Shown here in pieces: positions 41,878 to 50,631 of a DNA stretch of 64,000 bases. Origin of the DNA: Tolypothrix sp. NIES-4075 (GTDB taxonomy: Bacteria > Cyanobacteriota > Cyanobacteriia > Cyanobacteriales > Nostocaceae). How positions within the stretch are numbered: position 1 is the stretch's first letter; every line of letters begins with the position of its first letter. A program made the translations under genes and the position numbers. Where the stretch lies: the NCBI RefSeq assembly GCF_002218085.1, contig NZ_BDUC01000004.1, positions 62,001 through 126,000 on the forward strand. Direction: 5' to 3'. The notes under the pieces were generated by a model. That model was not told where the DNA came from. It saw nothing but the letters and a program-made list of their open reading frames with translations, and made no database searches.

Positions 41878-42091
41878 ACAAGAGATATTAAATGGGGTGT
41901 GGCGAGAACTGCTGCCAATCTGCTTCGACCACAAAGGAAGTGGAACCGCACAAAAGCGCTCTTACTGCCTTGACTCGGCAAACTGACATAGATTAATAGC
42001 ATTCGTGTTGCTAATCTAGTTAAGACTCGTAGAGGTAGGCAGCCAGATCCTTCTCGCAACGCTCAATGGATGAGGCTTGGGAATCTCTTGT
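41878..42091 (+). ncRNA. Candidate structured RNA between tRNA-Leu and accC
   Basis: The two ends pair: ACAAGAGA with TCTCTTGT, then GCGAGAA with TTCTCGC, then CTGCC with GGCAG, which gives a long interrupted outer helix of about 40 nt per side. Inside are a strong hairpin (AGATTAATAGCA ... TGTTGCTAATCT, about 41996-42024) and a small TGCC/GGCA one. Size and outer helix resemble a 6S-like RNA, but I could not match conserved 6S positions. It could also be a leader of accC. Strand is assumed. Confidence 0.35.
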
Positions 42092-42176
42092 CATAATTTG
42101 CAATAACACGAAAGCGTTGTTTCAAATTGAATAGGAGAGAATGTCAATCTACTGGTACTGATATCGAAGCTAGAAG

Positions 42177-43523
42177 ATGAAGTTTGATAAAATATTAATT
42201 GCCAACCGAGGAGAAATTGCGCTTCGCATTCTCCGTGCCTGTGAGGAAATGGGGATTGCTACTGTTGCAGTTCACTCTACAGTTGATCGTAATGCTCTCC
42301 ACGTCCAACTTGCCGACGAAGCGGTTTGCATTGGCGAACCTGCCAGCGGTAAAAGTTATTTGAATATTCCCAATATTATTGCTGCGGCACTGACGCGCAA
42401 TGCTACTGCGATTCATCCGGGTTATGGCTTTTTGTCAGAAAATGCCAGGTTTGCGGAAATTTGTGCAGATCATCATATTGCATTTATTGGTCCGTCTCCG
42501 GAAGCGATTCGCTTGATGGGGGATAAATCAACGGCAAAAGAAACCATGCAAAAAGCCGGGGTTCCGACTGTACCGGGTAGTGATGGGTTGGTAGAGTCCG
42601 AGGAAGAAGGATTGGCGATCGCTTCACATATTGGCTATCCAGTGATGATCAAAGCCACGGCAGGTGGTGGTGGACGCGGTATGCGTTTGGTACAAGATGA
42701 AAGCGAATTTGTCAAGCTTTTAAAAGCAGCACAAGGCGAAGCCGGAGCAGCTTTTGGTAATTCTGGCGTTTATATAGAAAAATTTATCGAACGTCCGCGC
42801 CACATTGAATTTCAAATTTTGGCGGATAATTACGGTAATGTCATCCACCTAGGCGAACGTGATTGCTCAATTCAGCGTCGCAATCAAAAGCTACTAGAAG
42901 AAGCTCCCAGCCCTGCTTTAGACCCAGATTTGCGAGAAAAAATGGGACAAGCTGCCGTCAAAGCTGCCCAGTTTATCAACTTCACTGGAGCAGGTACAAT
43001 CGAGTTTCTCTTCGATAAATCCGGTAAATTCTACTTTATGGAAATGAACACCCGGATTCAAGTTGAACATCCGGTTACGGAGATGATTACCGGTATGGAC
43101 TTGGTTTGCGAACAAATTCGCATTGCTCAAGGCGAAAGACTTAAGATTAATCAAGAGCAAGTAGTGTTGCGGGGTCATGCGATCGAATGTCGCATCAACG
43201 CCGAAGATCCCGACCACGACTTTCGCCCAGCCCCCGGACGTATCAGCGGCTATCTCCCCCCTGGAGGCCCCGGTGTTCGCATTGATTCCCACGTTTACAC
43301 CGATTACCAAATTCCTCCCTACTACGATTCGCTCATCGGTAAATTAATTGTTTGGGGACCAGACCGCCAGACAGCTATTAACCGCATGAAACGAGCATTA
43401 CGCGAATGTGCAATTACTGGATTACCTACAACAATCAGCTTTCATCAAAAAATTATGGAAAATCCCCAGTTTTTGTCAGGTAACGTTTATACCAATTTTA
43501 TCCAAGAGATGAATAATAGTTAG
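42177..43523 (+). CDS. accC: Acetyl-CoA carboxylase biotin carboxylase subunit AccC
   Basis: 448 residues, full length. The start [20 protein letters not shown] is diagnostic; the ATP-grasp glycine loop is [14 protein letters not shown] (about 158-171), with [20 protein letters not shown] and [15 protein letters not shown] for the carboxylation site. AccC adds CO2 from bicarbonate to biotin on AccB, the first step of malonyl-CoA and fatty acid synthesis. It is followed by the YggT, psbX and ycf66 genes, an arrangement I recall from other cyanobacteria. A possible structured leader lies upstream. Confidence 0.96.
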   Translation: MKFDKILIANRGEIALRILRACEEMGIATVAVHSTVDRNALHVQLADEAVCIGEPASGKSYLNIPNIIAAALTRNATAIHPGYGFLSENARFAEICADHHIAFIGPSPEAIRLMGDKSTAKETMQKAGVPTVPGSDGLVESEEEGLAIASHIGYPVMIKATAGGGGRGMRLVQDESEFVKLLKAAQGEAGAAFGNSGVYIEKFIERPRHIEFQILADNYGNVIHLGERDCSIQRRNQKLLEEAPSPALDPDLREKMGQAAVKAAQFINFTGAGTIEFLFDKSGKFYFMEMNTRIQVEHPVTEMITGMDLVCEQIRIAQGERLKINQEQVVLRGHAIECRINAEDPDHDFRPAPGRISGYLPPGGPGVRIDSHVYTDYQIPPYYDSLIGKLIVWGPDRQTAINRMKRALRECAITGLPTTISFHQKIMENPQFLSGNVYTNFIQEMNNS

Positions 43524-43984
43524 GGAATGGGTAATGGGGAATGGGGAATGGGTAATGGGCTTTTTTAATTTGGGTCAAAGGGCAAAGGGGAAAAAGTAAA
43601 GGTATGGAAATAGAGAGTTATTTAAATCACTCCTGGGATATTTTTCTTTTCCTTTCACGCCAGATGCTCCACGATCACAGAGACCGCTCTTGAGGGGGCT
43701 GCCTCACCCCACTGGCTCCCCCTTTCCCTTTTCCCTTTCCCCTCCTCAATGGGTAATGGAGAATGGGTAATGGGAAAAAAAGCGTTACCACGTTTCCAAT
43801 TACCTATTCCCAATTCTCAATTACCCCTTCGGGGTTCGCGGCTGTGCTTCTCAGATGCGGAGACGCTACGCGAACAAGTCGCCAGACCCTTTCAGCAGTC
43901 GCTCATGGGGGTAACGAACATGACCGCGCTGCTTCACCAACGCACTGGCTCACCAATTACCTATTCCCAATTACCAATTTTCGA
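43524..43984. repeat. Repeat-rich gap between accC and the YggT gene
   Basis: About 460 bp made mostly of heptanucleotide-like repeats (GGGTAATGGGGAATGGGG at 43525-43558 and again at 43748-43780, AATTACC(TATTCCC) at 43798-43830 and 43950-43980) and two copies of a dispersed element with GCCTCACCCCACTGGCTCCCC and CACCAACGCACTGGCTCACC. No gene is supported. Confidence 0.8.
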
Positions 43985-44275
43985 CTATACACGAAACATC
44001 ATGGTCAGCAACCCTTGCTGACCTAGAAGAATTTCTCGCAACAAACTGAGAATTCCTACCCAGATGATCGGCGTGATGTCTACTCCGCCGATGGGTTGTA
44101 CAATATGACGCAATGGCACTAAGAACGGTTCGGTGGGCCAAGCAACTAGATTAAAGGGCAAACGATTTAAATCTACTTGGGGATACCAGGTAAGAATTAT
44201 CCGGAAAATAAACAACAATATCATCAGTCCCAATAGTAGACTGAGAATCAAATCAATAAGGTTAACACCAGTCAT
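43985..44275 (-). CDS. YggT family (Ycf19-like) membrane protein
   Basis: 96 residues with two hydrophobic segments (about 6-30 and 66-90). YggT landmarks are IFRIILTWYPQVDLNR, WPTEPFLVPLRHIVQPIGGVDITPII and the VGILSLLREIL end. Related proteins act in chloroplast or cell division and membrane organisation, but the exact role in cyanobacteria is unsettled. It is opposite in strand to accC and psbX. Confidence 0.87.
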   Translation of the reverse strand: MTGVNLIDLILSLLLGLMILLFIFRIILTWYPQVDLNRLPFNLVAWPTEPFLVPLRHIVQPIGGVDITPIIWVGILSLLREILLGQQGLLTMMFRV

Positions 44276-44647
44276 CGGTTTGAACTACTCTCCGTGCAGA
44301 TAGAAAAAATTTTAAGCTTTGTAAAGCACTGTTTATAGTTTTATTTCAATCACTGAGAGGGATTTATACTAAATTACTCTGAGTTTGTAATGGTAAAGTC
44401 CTAATGGATACTCAGTTGATTGCGTGCTGCGAGCTAGTCGTGTTTATAATATTTTATCTGAATGCAAAGCGCCATAACCACAAGCTTTGACTCGTCCGCG
44501 TGGTTAGATAACCGAACATCGAAGCGCAGTTGATTTAATTATTGGTTAACTTCGTCACTAAGTTTAGGAGTTAATGCTTGGAGGCTTTTCAAGGAACTGA
44601 TACAACATTAGAATTATGATGAAGAGTGTAAATTCATGTTGAAATCT
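44276..44647. promoter_or_regulatory. Divergent upstream region of YggT and psbX
   Basis: About 370 bp of AT-rich DNA that should hold both promoters. I see no gene and no clear motif. A possible alternative psbX start (ATG 44636) lies at its right edge. Confidence 0.45.
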
Positions 44648-44764
44648 ATGACGCCTTCTTTAGCAAATTTCCTTTGGAGTCTTGTCTTGGGTACAGTAAT
44701 TGTCGTTATTCCGGCGACTGTTGGTCTGATTTTTATTAGCCAAAAAGATAAAATCCAGCGTTAA
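44648..44764 (+). CDS. psbX: Photosystem II protein PsbX
   Basis: 38 residues: [18 protein letters not shown] followed by [20 protein letters not shown]. This is an almost canonical PsbX, a single-helix subunit at the periphery of photosystem II near cytochrome b559 and the QB site. The ATG at 44648 gives the usual length; one at 44636 would add MLKS. It is short enough to be missed by ORF filters. ycf66 follows 250 bp downstream. A palindrome of the GTAGAGACG family 14 bp after the stop may end the transcript. Confidence 0.95.
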   Translation: MTPSLANFLWSLVLGTVIVVIPATVGLIFISQKDKIQR

Positions 44765-44778
44765 GAACACTTCCAGGA

Positions 44779-44806
44779 GTAGAGACGCCAAATTTCGCGT
44801 CTTTAC
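44779..44806. repeat. Palindrome of the GTAGAGACG family downstream of psbX
   Basis: GTAGAGACGC and GCGTCTTTAC arms with AAATTT in the centre, one G-T type mismatch. It could act as psbX terminator. Confidence 0.75.
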
Positions 44807-44911
44807 TCTCACAAGCAATTATTTGTTAGCGAAATACCTGGTTGCAATCGGAACATTGATTCCTTAAATGCTAGTCAAAGGTATACTTAGCTAGCAGACA
44901 CATATTCTGAA

Positions 44912-44942
44912 TGTAGAGACGTGACCCAATCGCGTCTCTACA
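44912..44942. repeat. Palindrome of the GTAGAGACG family upstream of ycf66
   Basis: TGTAGAGACG and CGTCTCTACA arms around a short GTGACCCAATCG-derived loop. It is the second copy within 170 bp. Confidence 0.75.
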
Positions 44943-45012
44943 TTAATATTTTGTCTCTGATTAGAGTAGTGATTTTAATCGCTAACATAGATGTGATATT
45001 AGGAAAATAGCA

Positions 45013-45957
45013 ATGATAAATTTTGGGCTGAACTCAGCCAGTTTCCTGGCTCAGGTAAATGTGGGAGCAACTCCAGCCACTTTCCTAGGAATTTTCCTGG
45101 CTGTGGCTGGGGCAGCTCTGTATTTTCTCCGCTCTGTGCGTCCAGAACTGTCAAGAGACCAAGATATCTTTTTTGCAGCGGTGGGCTTGCTGTGCGGCTT
45201 TATTCTTATCTTCCAAGGATGGCGTCTAGACCCGATTTTGCAATTTGGTCAGCTACTTTTGGTTGGTACAACTGTGTTTTTTGCAGTTGAAAGTATTCGC
45301 TTGCGGGGTATTGCGACTGAGCAAGCCAAGCGGAATACGAAAATTGTCGATGATGGTCGAGATGTCAGCGAGAACTATTCTTACAATCGGCGCTATAAGG
45401 CTGAGGTGGATGCAGAGTTAGAACCACTGCCTTATGATGATTATGAGCCGGAACGCCCACGCGCTCGAATTCGGGGTAGTCGGGACGATCGCTCTAGAAA
45501 CGATGATTATTACAGTGATGAAGCACCACGTCGTTCGGAACGCCGTAATACTCGCGAAAGACCAGAAACCACAGACAAACCGCGTCGTCCTAGTTCGCGG
45601 CGTCCTGTAAATCGTACCCCAGAAAGAACTGAGGATGATGAATGGAGTTCTTCTTCTCGGCAAAAAGTTGATGATTGGGACAATACTGGTGAGGTGAGAA
45701 AACCTGCGCGTCGTGGTGGTAATGGTAATTCCCGCCCGGAAAGCACCCAAGAGCAGACACCCAGAGCAAGAAGAAGGCGAGCCTCCGGAGGAGGAGCTTC
45801 TCCTTACGGAGACGCTACGGGAACGCTAACGCCTAACGACTCACCTGTGCGTAGAGAACGCGAAGATGATGCAACACCAACTGAATACGTAGATTACAAA
45901 CCTCTGGAACAGCCAGATGAAGAGTCCGATAATTCGACTAAATTTGATGATATTTAA
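45013..45957 (+). CDS. ycf66: Ycf66 family protein
   Basis: 314 residues. The N-terminal 95 residues hold three hydrophobic segments (ATFLGIFLAVAGAALYFLRS, FFAAVGLLCGFILIFQGW, QLLLVGTTVFFAVESIRLRG), the conserved Ycf66 membrane domain, shared with plastid Ycf66. The rest is a long, disordered Arg/Asp/Glu-rich tail. About 20 residues of this tail (ASGGGASPYGDATGTLTPND, about 257-276) are coded by a dispersed repeat. Ycf66 is thought to be membrane-associated in photosynthetic cells, function unknown. The order psbX-ycf66 is one I recall from other cyanobacteria. Confidence 0.88.
   Translation: MINFGLNSASFLAQVNVGATPATFLGIFLAVAGAALYFLRSVRPELSRDQDIFFAAVGLLCGFILIFQGWRLDPILQFGQLLLVGTTVFFAVESIRLRGIATEQAKRNTKIVDDGRDVSENYSYNRRYKAEVDAELEPLPYDDYEPERPRARIRGSRDDRSRNDDYYSDEAPRRSERRNTRERPETTDKPRRPSSRRPVNRTPERTEDDEWSSSSRQKVDDWDNTGEVRKPARRGGNGNSRPESTQEQTPRARRRRASGGGASPYGDATGTLTPNDSPVRREREDDATPTEYVDYKPLEQPDEESDNSTKFDDI
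45778..45838 (+). repeat. Dispersed repeat inserted in frame in ycf66
   Basis: GCGAGCCTCCGGAGGAGGAG through TACGGAGACGCTACGGGAACG resembles the intergenic element with GGAGACGCTACGCGAAC seen at 43858-43876. It sits in the disordered tail without breaking the frame. Confidence 0.7.
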
Positions 45958-45971
45958 TAAAGCTTAGGTGA

Positions 45972-46562
45972 ATGTCGCAATTCTGGCGACGAAAAACATT
46001 TGAGGTGACAAAATTTACACCTAAAATTTTGCTCCAAAGACCGTTTTATTGGAGTTTTATCTTTAGCTTCACAAGCTTACTTGTATCCTGTGATTCCGGC
46101 GTTATCCCCTTTGCTTCCAATTCCCTCAACAGTCGCTACACTGAGGAGCAACCAAGTTTGAGTGGAAATGGTCGCTTTTTAGCGTTTGTCTCAAATCGCA
46201 ACGGTATTCACCAGCTACTGGTGTATGACTTGCAACAGCAACAGTTTATTGCAACACCGCGCTTAAATCGAGCAGATACAATTGCTGAAAGTCCAAGTCT
46301 GAGCTACACAGGGCGTTATATTGCTTACATTACTAGCGACCAAGGTAGACCAGTTGTGGCACTTTACGATCGCGCAACGCAACAATCGCAAATCCTCACC
46401 CCAATCTATCGCGGCTGGATCAGAAATCCTCATCTCAGCCCAGACGGACGTTATGTCGTATTTGAAACTGCCAGTCGCGGTCAGTGGGATATTGAAGTAC
46501 TAGACCGGGGACCAAATATTGAGTTAGATATTCCTAATGGTGCAACTGTGCCTGCACCTTAA
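45972..46562 (+). CDS. TolB-like beta-propeller lipoprotein, copy 1
   Basis: 196 residues. A long N-terminus ends in a hydrophobic segment and a lipobox-like FTSLLVSC (about 40), so it is probably a lipoprotein. Three PD40-type propeller repeats follow: EEQPSLSGNGRFLAFVSNRNG, AESPSLSYTGRYIAYITSD and NPHLSPDGRYVVFETASRG. Real TolB has more blades, so this small version is not TolB of the Tol-Pal system. It lies 14 bp after ycf66 and is paired with the next gene. Confidence 0.78.
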   Translation: MSQFWRRKTFEVTKFTPKILLQRPFYWSFIFSFTSLLVSCDSGVIPFASNSLNSRYTEEQPSLSGNGRFLAFVSNRNGIHQLLVYDLQQQQFIATPRLNRADTIAESPSLSYTGRYIAYITSDQGRPVVALYDRATQQSQILTPIYRGWIRNPHLSPDGRYVVFETASRGQWDIEVLDRGPNIELDIPNGATVPAP

Positions 46563-46719
46563 GGAGAATGGGGAGATGGGGAATGGGTAATGGTGAGTCC
46601 AGCCCCCGTCTTGGCGGTTTCCGTCACGATGGGGGACTGGCGAACCCGAAGGGGGAATGGGTAATAGGTGAATAAAAATCATTACCAATTACCAATTACC
46701 AATTACCAATGACTAATAT
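46563..46719. repeat. Short repeats between the TolB-like genes
   Basis: GGGGAATGGGTAATGG at 46572-46592, a dispersed element with GGCGAACCCGAAGGGGGAATGGG near 46630-46660, then (ATTACCA)n at 46680-46711. It separates two otherwise similar genes. Confidence 0.8.
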
Positions 46720-47232
46720 ATGAAACGCTCTATTTTTATACCTGTGTTGGCATTAACGGGCTTGTTGAGTGGCTGTGTTGGCTATCCTCGCCTGTTAAGT
46801 TACCCTTTTGATCCGGGGGGTAGAAGTTTTAACAGTTCAGCTTCGGAACTAAATCCGCAAATTTCGGGTAGGTATATTGTTTTTACTAGCGATCGCCGGG
46901 GCAGCCAGGATGTGTATATGTTTGATATGGTGACTAGCAATTTAATTGATTTGCCTGGTTTAAATTCTTTGGATGCGATCGCTTCTCATCCTAGCGTTGA
47001 CGATAATGGTCGTTTTATTGTCTTTGCGGCTTCTCGTCAAGGGCGATCGGCTATATTTCTTTATGACCGGGAAACACGACAATCGCGCAATTTAACTGCC
47101 GATCTTCAAGCGGAAGTCCGCAACCCGACAATTAGCGCTGATGCAAGTAGAATCTCTTTTGAGTCTAGTCTCAATGGACAGTGGGATATTTTTGTCTATG
47201 ACCGTTCTGGACAGCGTTTGAATATACCTTAA
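46720..47232 (+). CDS. TolB-like beta-propeller lipoprotein, copy 2
   Basis: 170 residues. A clear signal with lipobox LTGLLSGC (Cys19) indicates a lipoprotein. Three propeller repeats: LNPQISGRYIVFTSDRRG, ASHPSVDDNGRFIVFAASRQG and NPTISADASRISFESSLNG, each ending in a D.F/YD-type strand. It is paralogous to the gene upstream (shared RETRQS/RATQQS and GQWDI segments), a tandem duplication now separated by repeats. Confidence 0.8.
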   Translation: MKRSIFIPVLALTGLLSGCVGYPRLLSYPFDPGGRSFNSSASELNPQISGRYIVFTSDRRGSQDVYMFDMVTSNLIDLPGLNSLDAIASHPSVDDNGRFIVFAASRQGRSAIFLYDRETRQSRNLTADLQAEVRNPTISADASRISFESSLNGQWDIFVYDRSGQRLNIP

Positions 47233-47395
47233 GACAGGGAGTGGGGAGTGGGGAGTGGGGGAGACAAGGAGATGGGGAGAAAGAATTGTTCCCTTGTCCC
47301 CCCCTCTCCCTTGTCCCCCTTGTCTCCCCATCCCCCCATCCCCCCTCTCCCCAGTCCCTAGTCCCCAGTCCCCAGTCCCTCTTGTTGAACAGCTT
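47230..47395. repeat. G/A-rich and heptanucleotide repeats at the sdhB 3' end
   Basis: GGGAGTGGGGAGTGGGG at 47240-47258 and (CCCCAGT)n-like units at 47348-47385. The last seven codons and the stop of the minus-strand sdhB are inside this tract. Confidence 0.85.
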
Positions 47396-48368
47396 CGATA
47401 AGCGATCGCACTTGTTGAGTTCCTTGTGAAGACTCAAATGATAGTGGGAATTTACCTTTAGCGATCATTCGCATCCCCAAGGGTACAATACTGAGCAACC
47501 CTGTTAAGTCTTTAAAGTAATTACCGACTACATGTAAGCCAAATTTACGTTCATCAATCCAGCCACCTTCTTTCACCAAATCTACTAATACCTTGCGGTG
47601 ACGAATTGAACGGCTGTCGGCTACTTGTTTGTGTTGGAGAATTTCTTGTTTAATTTTAGTGATTTGTTCGAGTGGTTCTACATCCATCGGACAAACACTA
47701 TTGCAGTAAAAACAGCGGGTGCAACCCCAAACACCTTTAGTATCTTCGTTGTAATTTTCTAATCGATTTTCATTTAGTCCATCGCGGGAGTCTGCGACCA
47801 TGCGGTAAGCTTTGGCAAGAGCATGGGGACCGACAAAATCTGAGTTGACTTCACGGGCATTGCATTCAGAGTAACAAGCTCCACACATAATGCAATTGCC
47901 AGTTTGGTCGAGAAGCGATCGCTCTTGTGGTGTTTGCAAAAATTCTTTTTCTGGAACTTGTCGCCCTGCTGTGCTGACATAAGGAGCAACTGCCTCTAGG
48001 TTATCCCAAAAACTGCTCATATCCACAACTAAATCTTTAATCACCGGCATATTACCCAACGGAGCGATCGTCATTTCCGGAATAGAAGACGCATTACTTC
48101 CCGCTGCTGGGATATTTTCTCTTCTTTCAATTTCGCTTCTAAGATTTTCCTTACATGCTAAAGCCGAACGTCCATTGATTCGCATAGCGCAGCTACCACA
48201 AATAGTATTGCGACAATTTTTGCGATACGCTAAAGTTCCATCTTGCTCCCACTTAATTTGATTGAGACAATCCAGGATTGTATTGCCCGGTTCTGCCTCT
48301 AAGCGGTAAGTTTGTACCACAGGGGATGAATTTTCTGTCTGTCGAATGACCTTAAAAATAACTTCCAT
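47358..48368 (-). CDS. sdhB: Succinate dehydrogenase/fumarate reductase iron-sulfur subunit
   Basis: About 336 residues from the ATG at 48366-48368 (MEVIFKVIRQ); the TTG upstream is less likely. Cys motifs are complete: [2Fe-2S] in CRNTICGSCAMRINGRSALAC (split here as CRNTICGSCAM and RSALAC), then CIMCGACYSEC and CTRCFYCNSVCP for the [4Fe-4S] and [3Fe-4S] clusters. It passes electrons from the SdhA flavoprotein to plastoquinone in the thylakoid membrane. It has a C-terminal extension of about 60 residues beyond the usual core, whose last seven residues are repeat-coded. No sdhA or sdhC gene is adjacent, as is common in cyanobacteria. Confidence 0.92.
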   Translation of the reverse strand: MEVIFKVIRQTENSSPVVQTYRLEAEPGNTILDCLNQIKWEQDGTLAYRKNCRNTICGSCAMRINGRSALACKENLRSEIERRENIPAAGSNASSIPEMTIAPLGNMPVIKDLVVDMSSFWDNLEAVAPYVSTAGRQVPEKEFLQTPQERSLLDQTGNCIMCGACYSECNAREVNSDFVGPHALAKAYRMVADSRDGLNENRLENYNEDTKGVWGCTRCFYCNSVCPMDVEPLEQITKIKQEILQHKQVADSRSIRHRKVLVDLVKEGGWIDERKFGLHVVGNYFKDLTGLLSIVPLGMRMIAKGKFPLSFESSQGTQQVRSLIEAVQQEGLGTGD

Positions 48369-49142
48369 TTCCACCAACCAAAGTCTTAAAATTATCTCGT
48401 CTGACTAGTAAATCATGAGTACATGCATATTCCTTGCACTCATCGACCCATAATCATATTGCCCTTAATTGAAAGCCAGCTGTTAATTGACTGATGATAA
48501 AAGAGCTACTGATTCTAGTTCAAGGATAACCAGAAAAATCTTAGTTCTCAAAATGCCGAATCGGTTGGGCGATCGCCTCAACCTCTATCATCACTTGCGC
48601 TGATTGAGATATAAATATATGTTAATGTCCACTAAAAGCAATCCTTACATAGAAAAATCCCTCTAAAGATGGCTAAACGATATTTTTTTAGTTATATAGA
48701 ATTGTTAAAGCTTGTAATAAACATCTCCGTTTGAGCATAATTTTTTTCCAGACTGCGGCAAACAAGAAGGACAACTGCACTGAAGCCGAGTGCGAAATCA
48801 AGAAAATGCGCTTTTCTACGTCACTTGTCAAAACTCCGCCTCTAAATTAAATCAATTTTTCTAAAAGCTGTGCGGTAATAACGAATGATTGGTAATCAAG
48901 CACCATTAACCGGAGTTTTGCTCATAGCGAAAATCCGAAATGCAAACTTCCTCAAAATCCTAGCATTTTTACCCGACGGTAATAAAGCGCTCCTGAAAAT
49001 CCTCACCGTTTTTTGCTTGCCAAGCGAAGGGATTTAAATAAAAGTAACTTCGCAACTTTAATTCAAAAATAAACAACAATTTTGCTATTATTAGTCCATG
49101 CTAGTATTTAATATAAAATTACGAGGCAACAAAACCAGTATA

Positions 49143-49167
49143 AATAGCCGTCCGATGTGCGGCTATT
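49143..49167 (+). terminator. Terminator-like hairpin
   Basis: 8-bp perfect stem AATAGCCG/CGGCTATT with a 9-nt loop, followed by ATTATAGTTTTGTTTCTTTG. No gene ends nearby on the plus strand, so it may end a small RNA. Confidence 0.45.
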
Positions 49168-49190
49168 ATTATAGTTTTGTTTCTTTGTAA

Positions 49191-49219
49191 TGTAGAGAGG
49201 TGAAATTTCTCGTCTCTAC
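49191..49219. repeat. Palindrome of the GTAGAGACG family (variant)
   Basis: TGTAGAGAGGTGAAA and ATTTCTCGTCTCTAC form imperfect arms. Seventh recognised copy in the window. Confidence 0.65.
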
Positions 49220-49831
49220 TGGCAGGATAAAAGGGTGTATGCACAAGAACCGTATGCAAATACTATGCTGTTCTCAGAAAGGCTCATACGAGGAAGAGCA
49301 AAACCTTACTACTCAAGAGCAACAAAGGCGCTTCGCCGAAACTGAAAACCTGGCATTTTCGATTGGTCTGCGACTTATTTCTAGTAGTAGAACCGACACA
49401 ATTTGTAAACGTGGCTTAAGATTACACCGCCTCCTTAGCGCCAAAAGAGAAAATTCTTTCACTCTCTCAATGGCAAAGAATGCTTAAAAATGCCGTACAC
49501 TCACCGAAATTAATGCTTGTGACAACCATAACCTCTAATCTATTGTGGGCGACATAATAGAACGAATATAAAGCAATAACTCCGACCAGCAGATGCAAGC
49601 TGTTCGTCTGTAGATGGTGAAAACAAGAGTTGAGTGTGAAGAATATCTACACCGCTAACTCTTGGGCGAATCTACACTACTTTTTCCCTCGGATCTTATG
49701 GCTTTTATAAGCAGGAATTCACCTCTTATCCTAGGGTCTTGAGTAGGTTTGGGCAGGTGTCAAAAAGCCAAATACTGGCATGAGACAATATCGTTTATCA
49801 GTTTGGAGAGACTAAGGATAATTTGAGCGTA

Positions 49832-50278
49832 ATGACTGAAACCGCAACCGCGCCATTAACTGGAAAAGCACTGCTTGCTAAGGTAAAAGAACTTTCTACT
49901 TTACCACGACGAGAAAGAGCCAAGCAATGTGGCTATTACACAACTACTAAAGGTGGTCAGGTACGAGTAAACCTGACCGATTTCTACGATGCTTTGCTAT
50001 CAGCTAGGGGAATTCCTCTCAGTCCAGAAGCACCAAAAGATGGACGTGGGCGTGAACCGACCTATCGTGTTAGCGTACATCAAAATGGTCAGATTGTGAT
50101 TGGAGCCACCTACACCAAAGCAATGGGCTTAAAGTCAGGTGATGAGTTTGAAATTAAGCTGGGATATAAGCATATTCACCTGATTCAAGTTGGTGAAGGT
50201 GATAAAAAATTGACCGAGGCAGATGAAGACTTAGAATTAGACGAAGATGAAGAAGATGAAGACGAAGACGAAGAGTAA
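49832..50278 (+). CDS. Cyanobacterial AbrB-like transcriptional regulator (cyAbrB)
   Basis: 148 residues from ATG 49832 (MTETATAPLTGKALLAKVKE). Cyanobacterial AbrB proteins carry the AbrB-like DNA-binding domain at the C-terminal side, here about residues 80-125 (TYRVSVHQNGQIVIGATYT, GDEFEIKLGYKHIHLIQ). The end is an acidic run of Asp and Glu. These proteins are global regulators of carbon/nitrogen balance, heterocyst genes and bidirectional hydrogenase; it is closest in my reading to Anabaena CalA, but I cannot fix the subtype. It is preceded by a long untranscribed-looking region. Confidence 0.88.
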   Translation: MTETATAPLTGKALLAKVKELSTLPRRERAKQCGYYTTTKGGQVRVNLTDFYDALLSARGIPLSPEAPKDGRGREPTYRVSVHQNGQIVIGATYTKAMGLKSGDEFEIKLGYKHIHLIQVGEGDKKLTEADEDLELDEDEEDEDEDEE

Positions 50279-50631
50279 ATTTTTCGCTCTGGAGGCATTT
50301 CAAGCTAAATGCTTGATAAGTTGTTCTCTATGTAAGAAAAATTAACATCTTCTGTTTAACAACTGTGTCAATTAAGAAGGGTGTGGGAAATCCCCATCAA
50401 TCTACTTGAAGGGATTTAAGCTTGGTTCTGGGGTTTGATTTCTCCATTAATAAATAATGGTGCAAGTACCATTTGGGTGTAGTCTTGGTGTTCCATAAAA
50501 AATGTTTCTCTGTTTACCCCTACACCCCACACCCTACCCCCTACACCCTAGTTTCGGTCAAAAAAATACGATTAGACATCTTGCAGAAATCACCAATTTT
50601 GGTAGAAGCTTGATTAAAAAACAAGAAATCT
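50279..50631. other. Intergenic stretch after cyAbrB
   Basis: About 350 bp. (CCCTACACC)-like tandem units lie at 50517-50550. No gene or clear terminator is seen. Confidence 0.5.

Larger units (their letters stand above)
48369..49831. other. Long non-coding stretch upstream of the cyAbrB gene
   Basis: 1.46 kb with no convincing gene. Features inside are a hairpin AATAGCCG/CGGCTATT at 49143-49167 followed by a T-rich run (terminator-like, minus or plus strand RNA unknown) and a palindrome of the GTAGAGACG family at 49191. A 95-codon plus-strand frame at 49200-49487 has no recognisable family and poor coding look. The long leader before cyAbrB may hold small RNA genes. Confidence 0.5.

Noticed and set aside
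41739..42059. 106-codon minus-strand frame beside tRNA-Leu
   Set aside because: No family resemblance; the same DNA folds as an RNA-like structure and carries no ribosome site.
41878..42091. Firm call of 6S RNA
   Set aside because: Only the outer helix and size agree; conserved bubble positions could not be matched by eye.
49200..49487. 95-codon plus-strand frame before cyAbrB
   Set aside because: It begins within a palindromic repeat, and its composition and lack of a ribosome site do not support coding, although it cannot be fully excluded.
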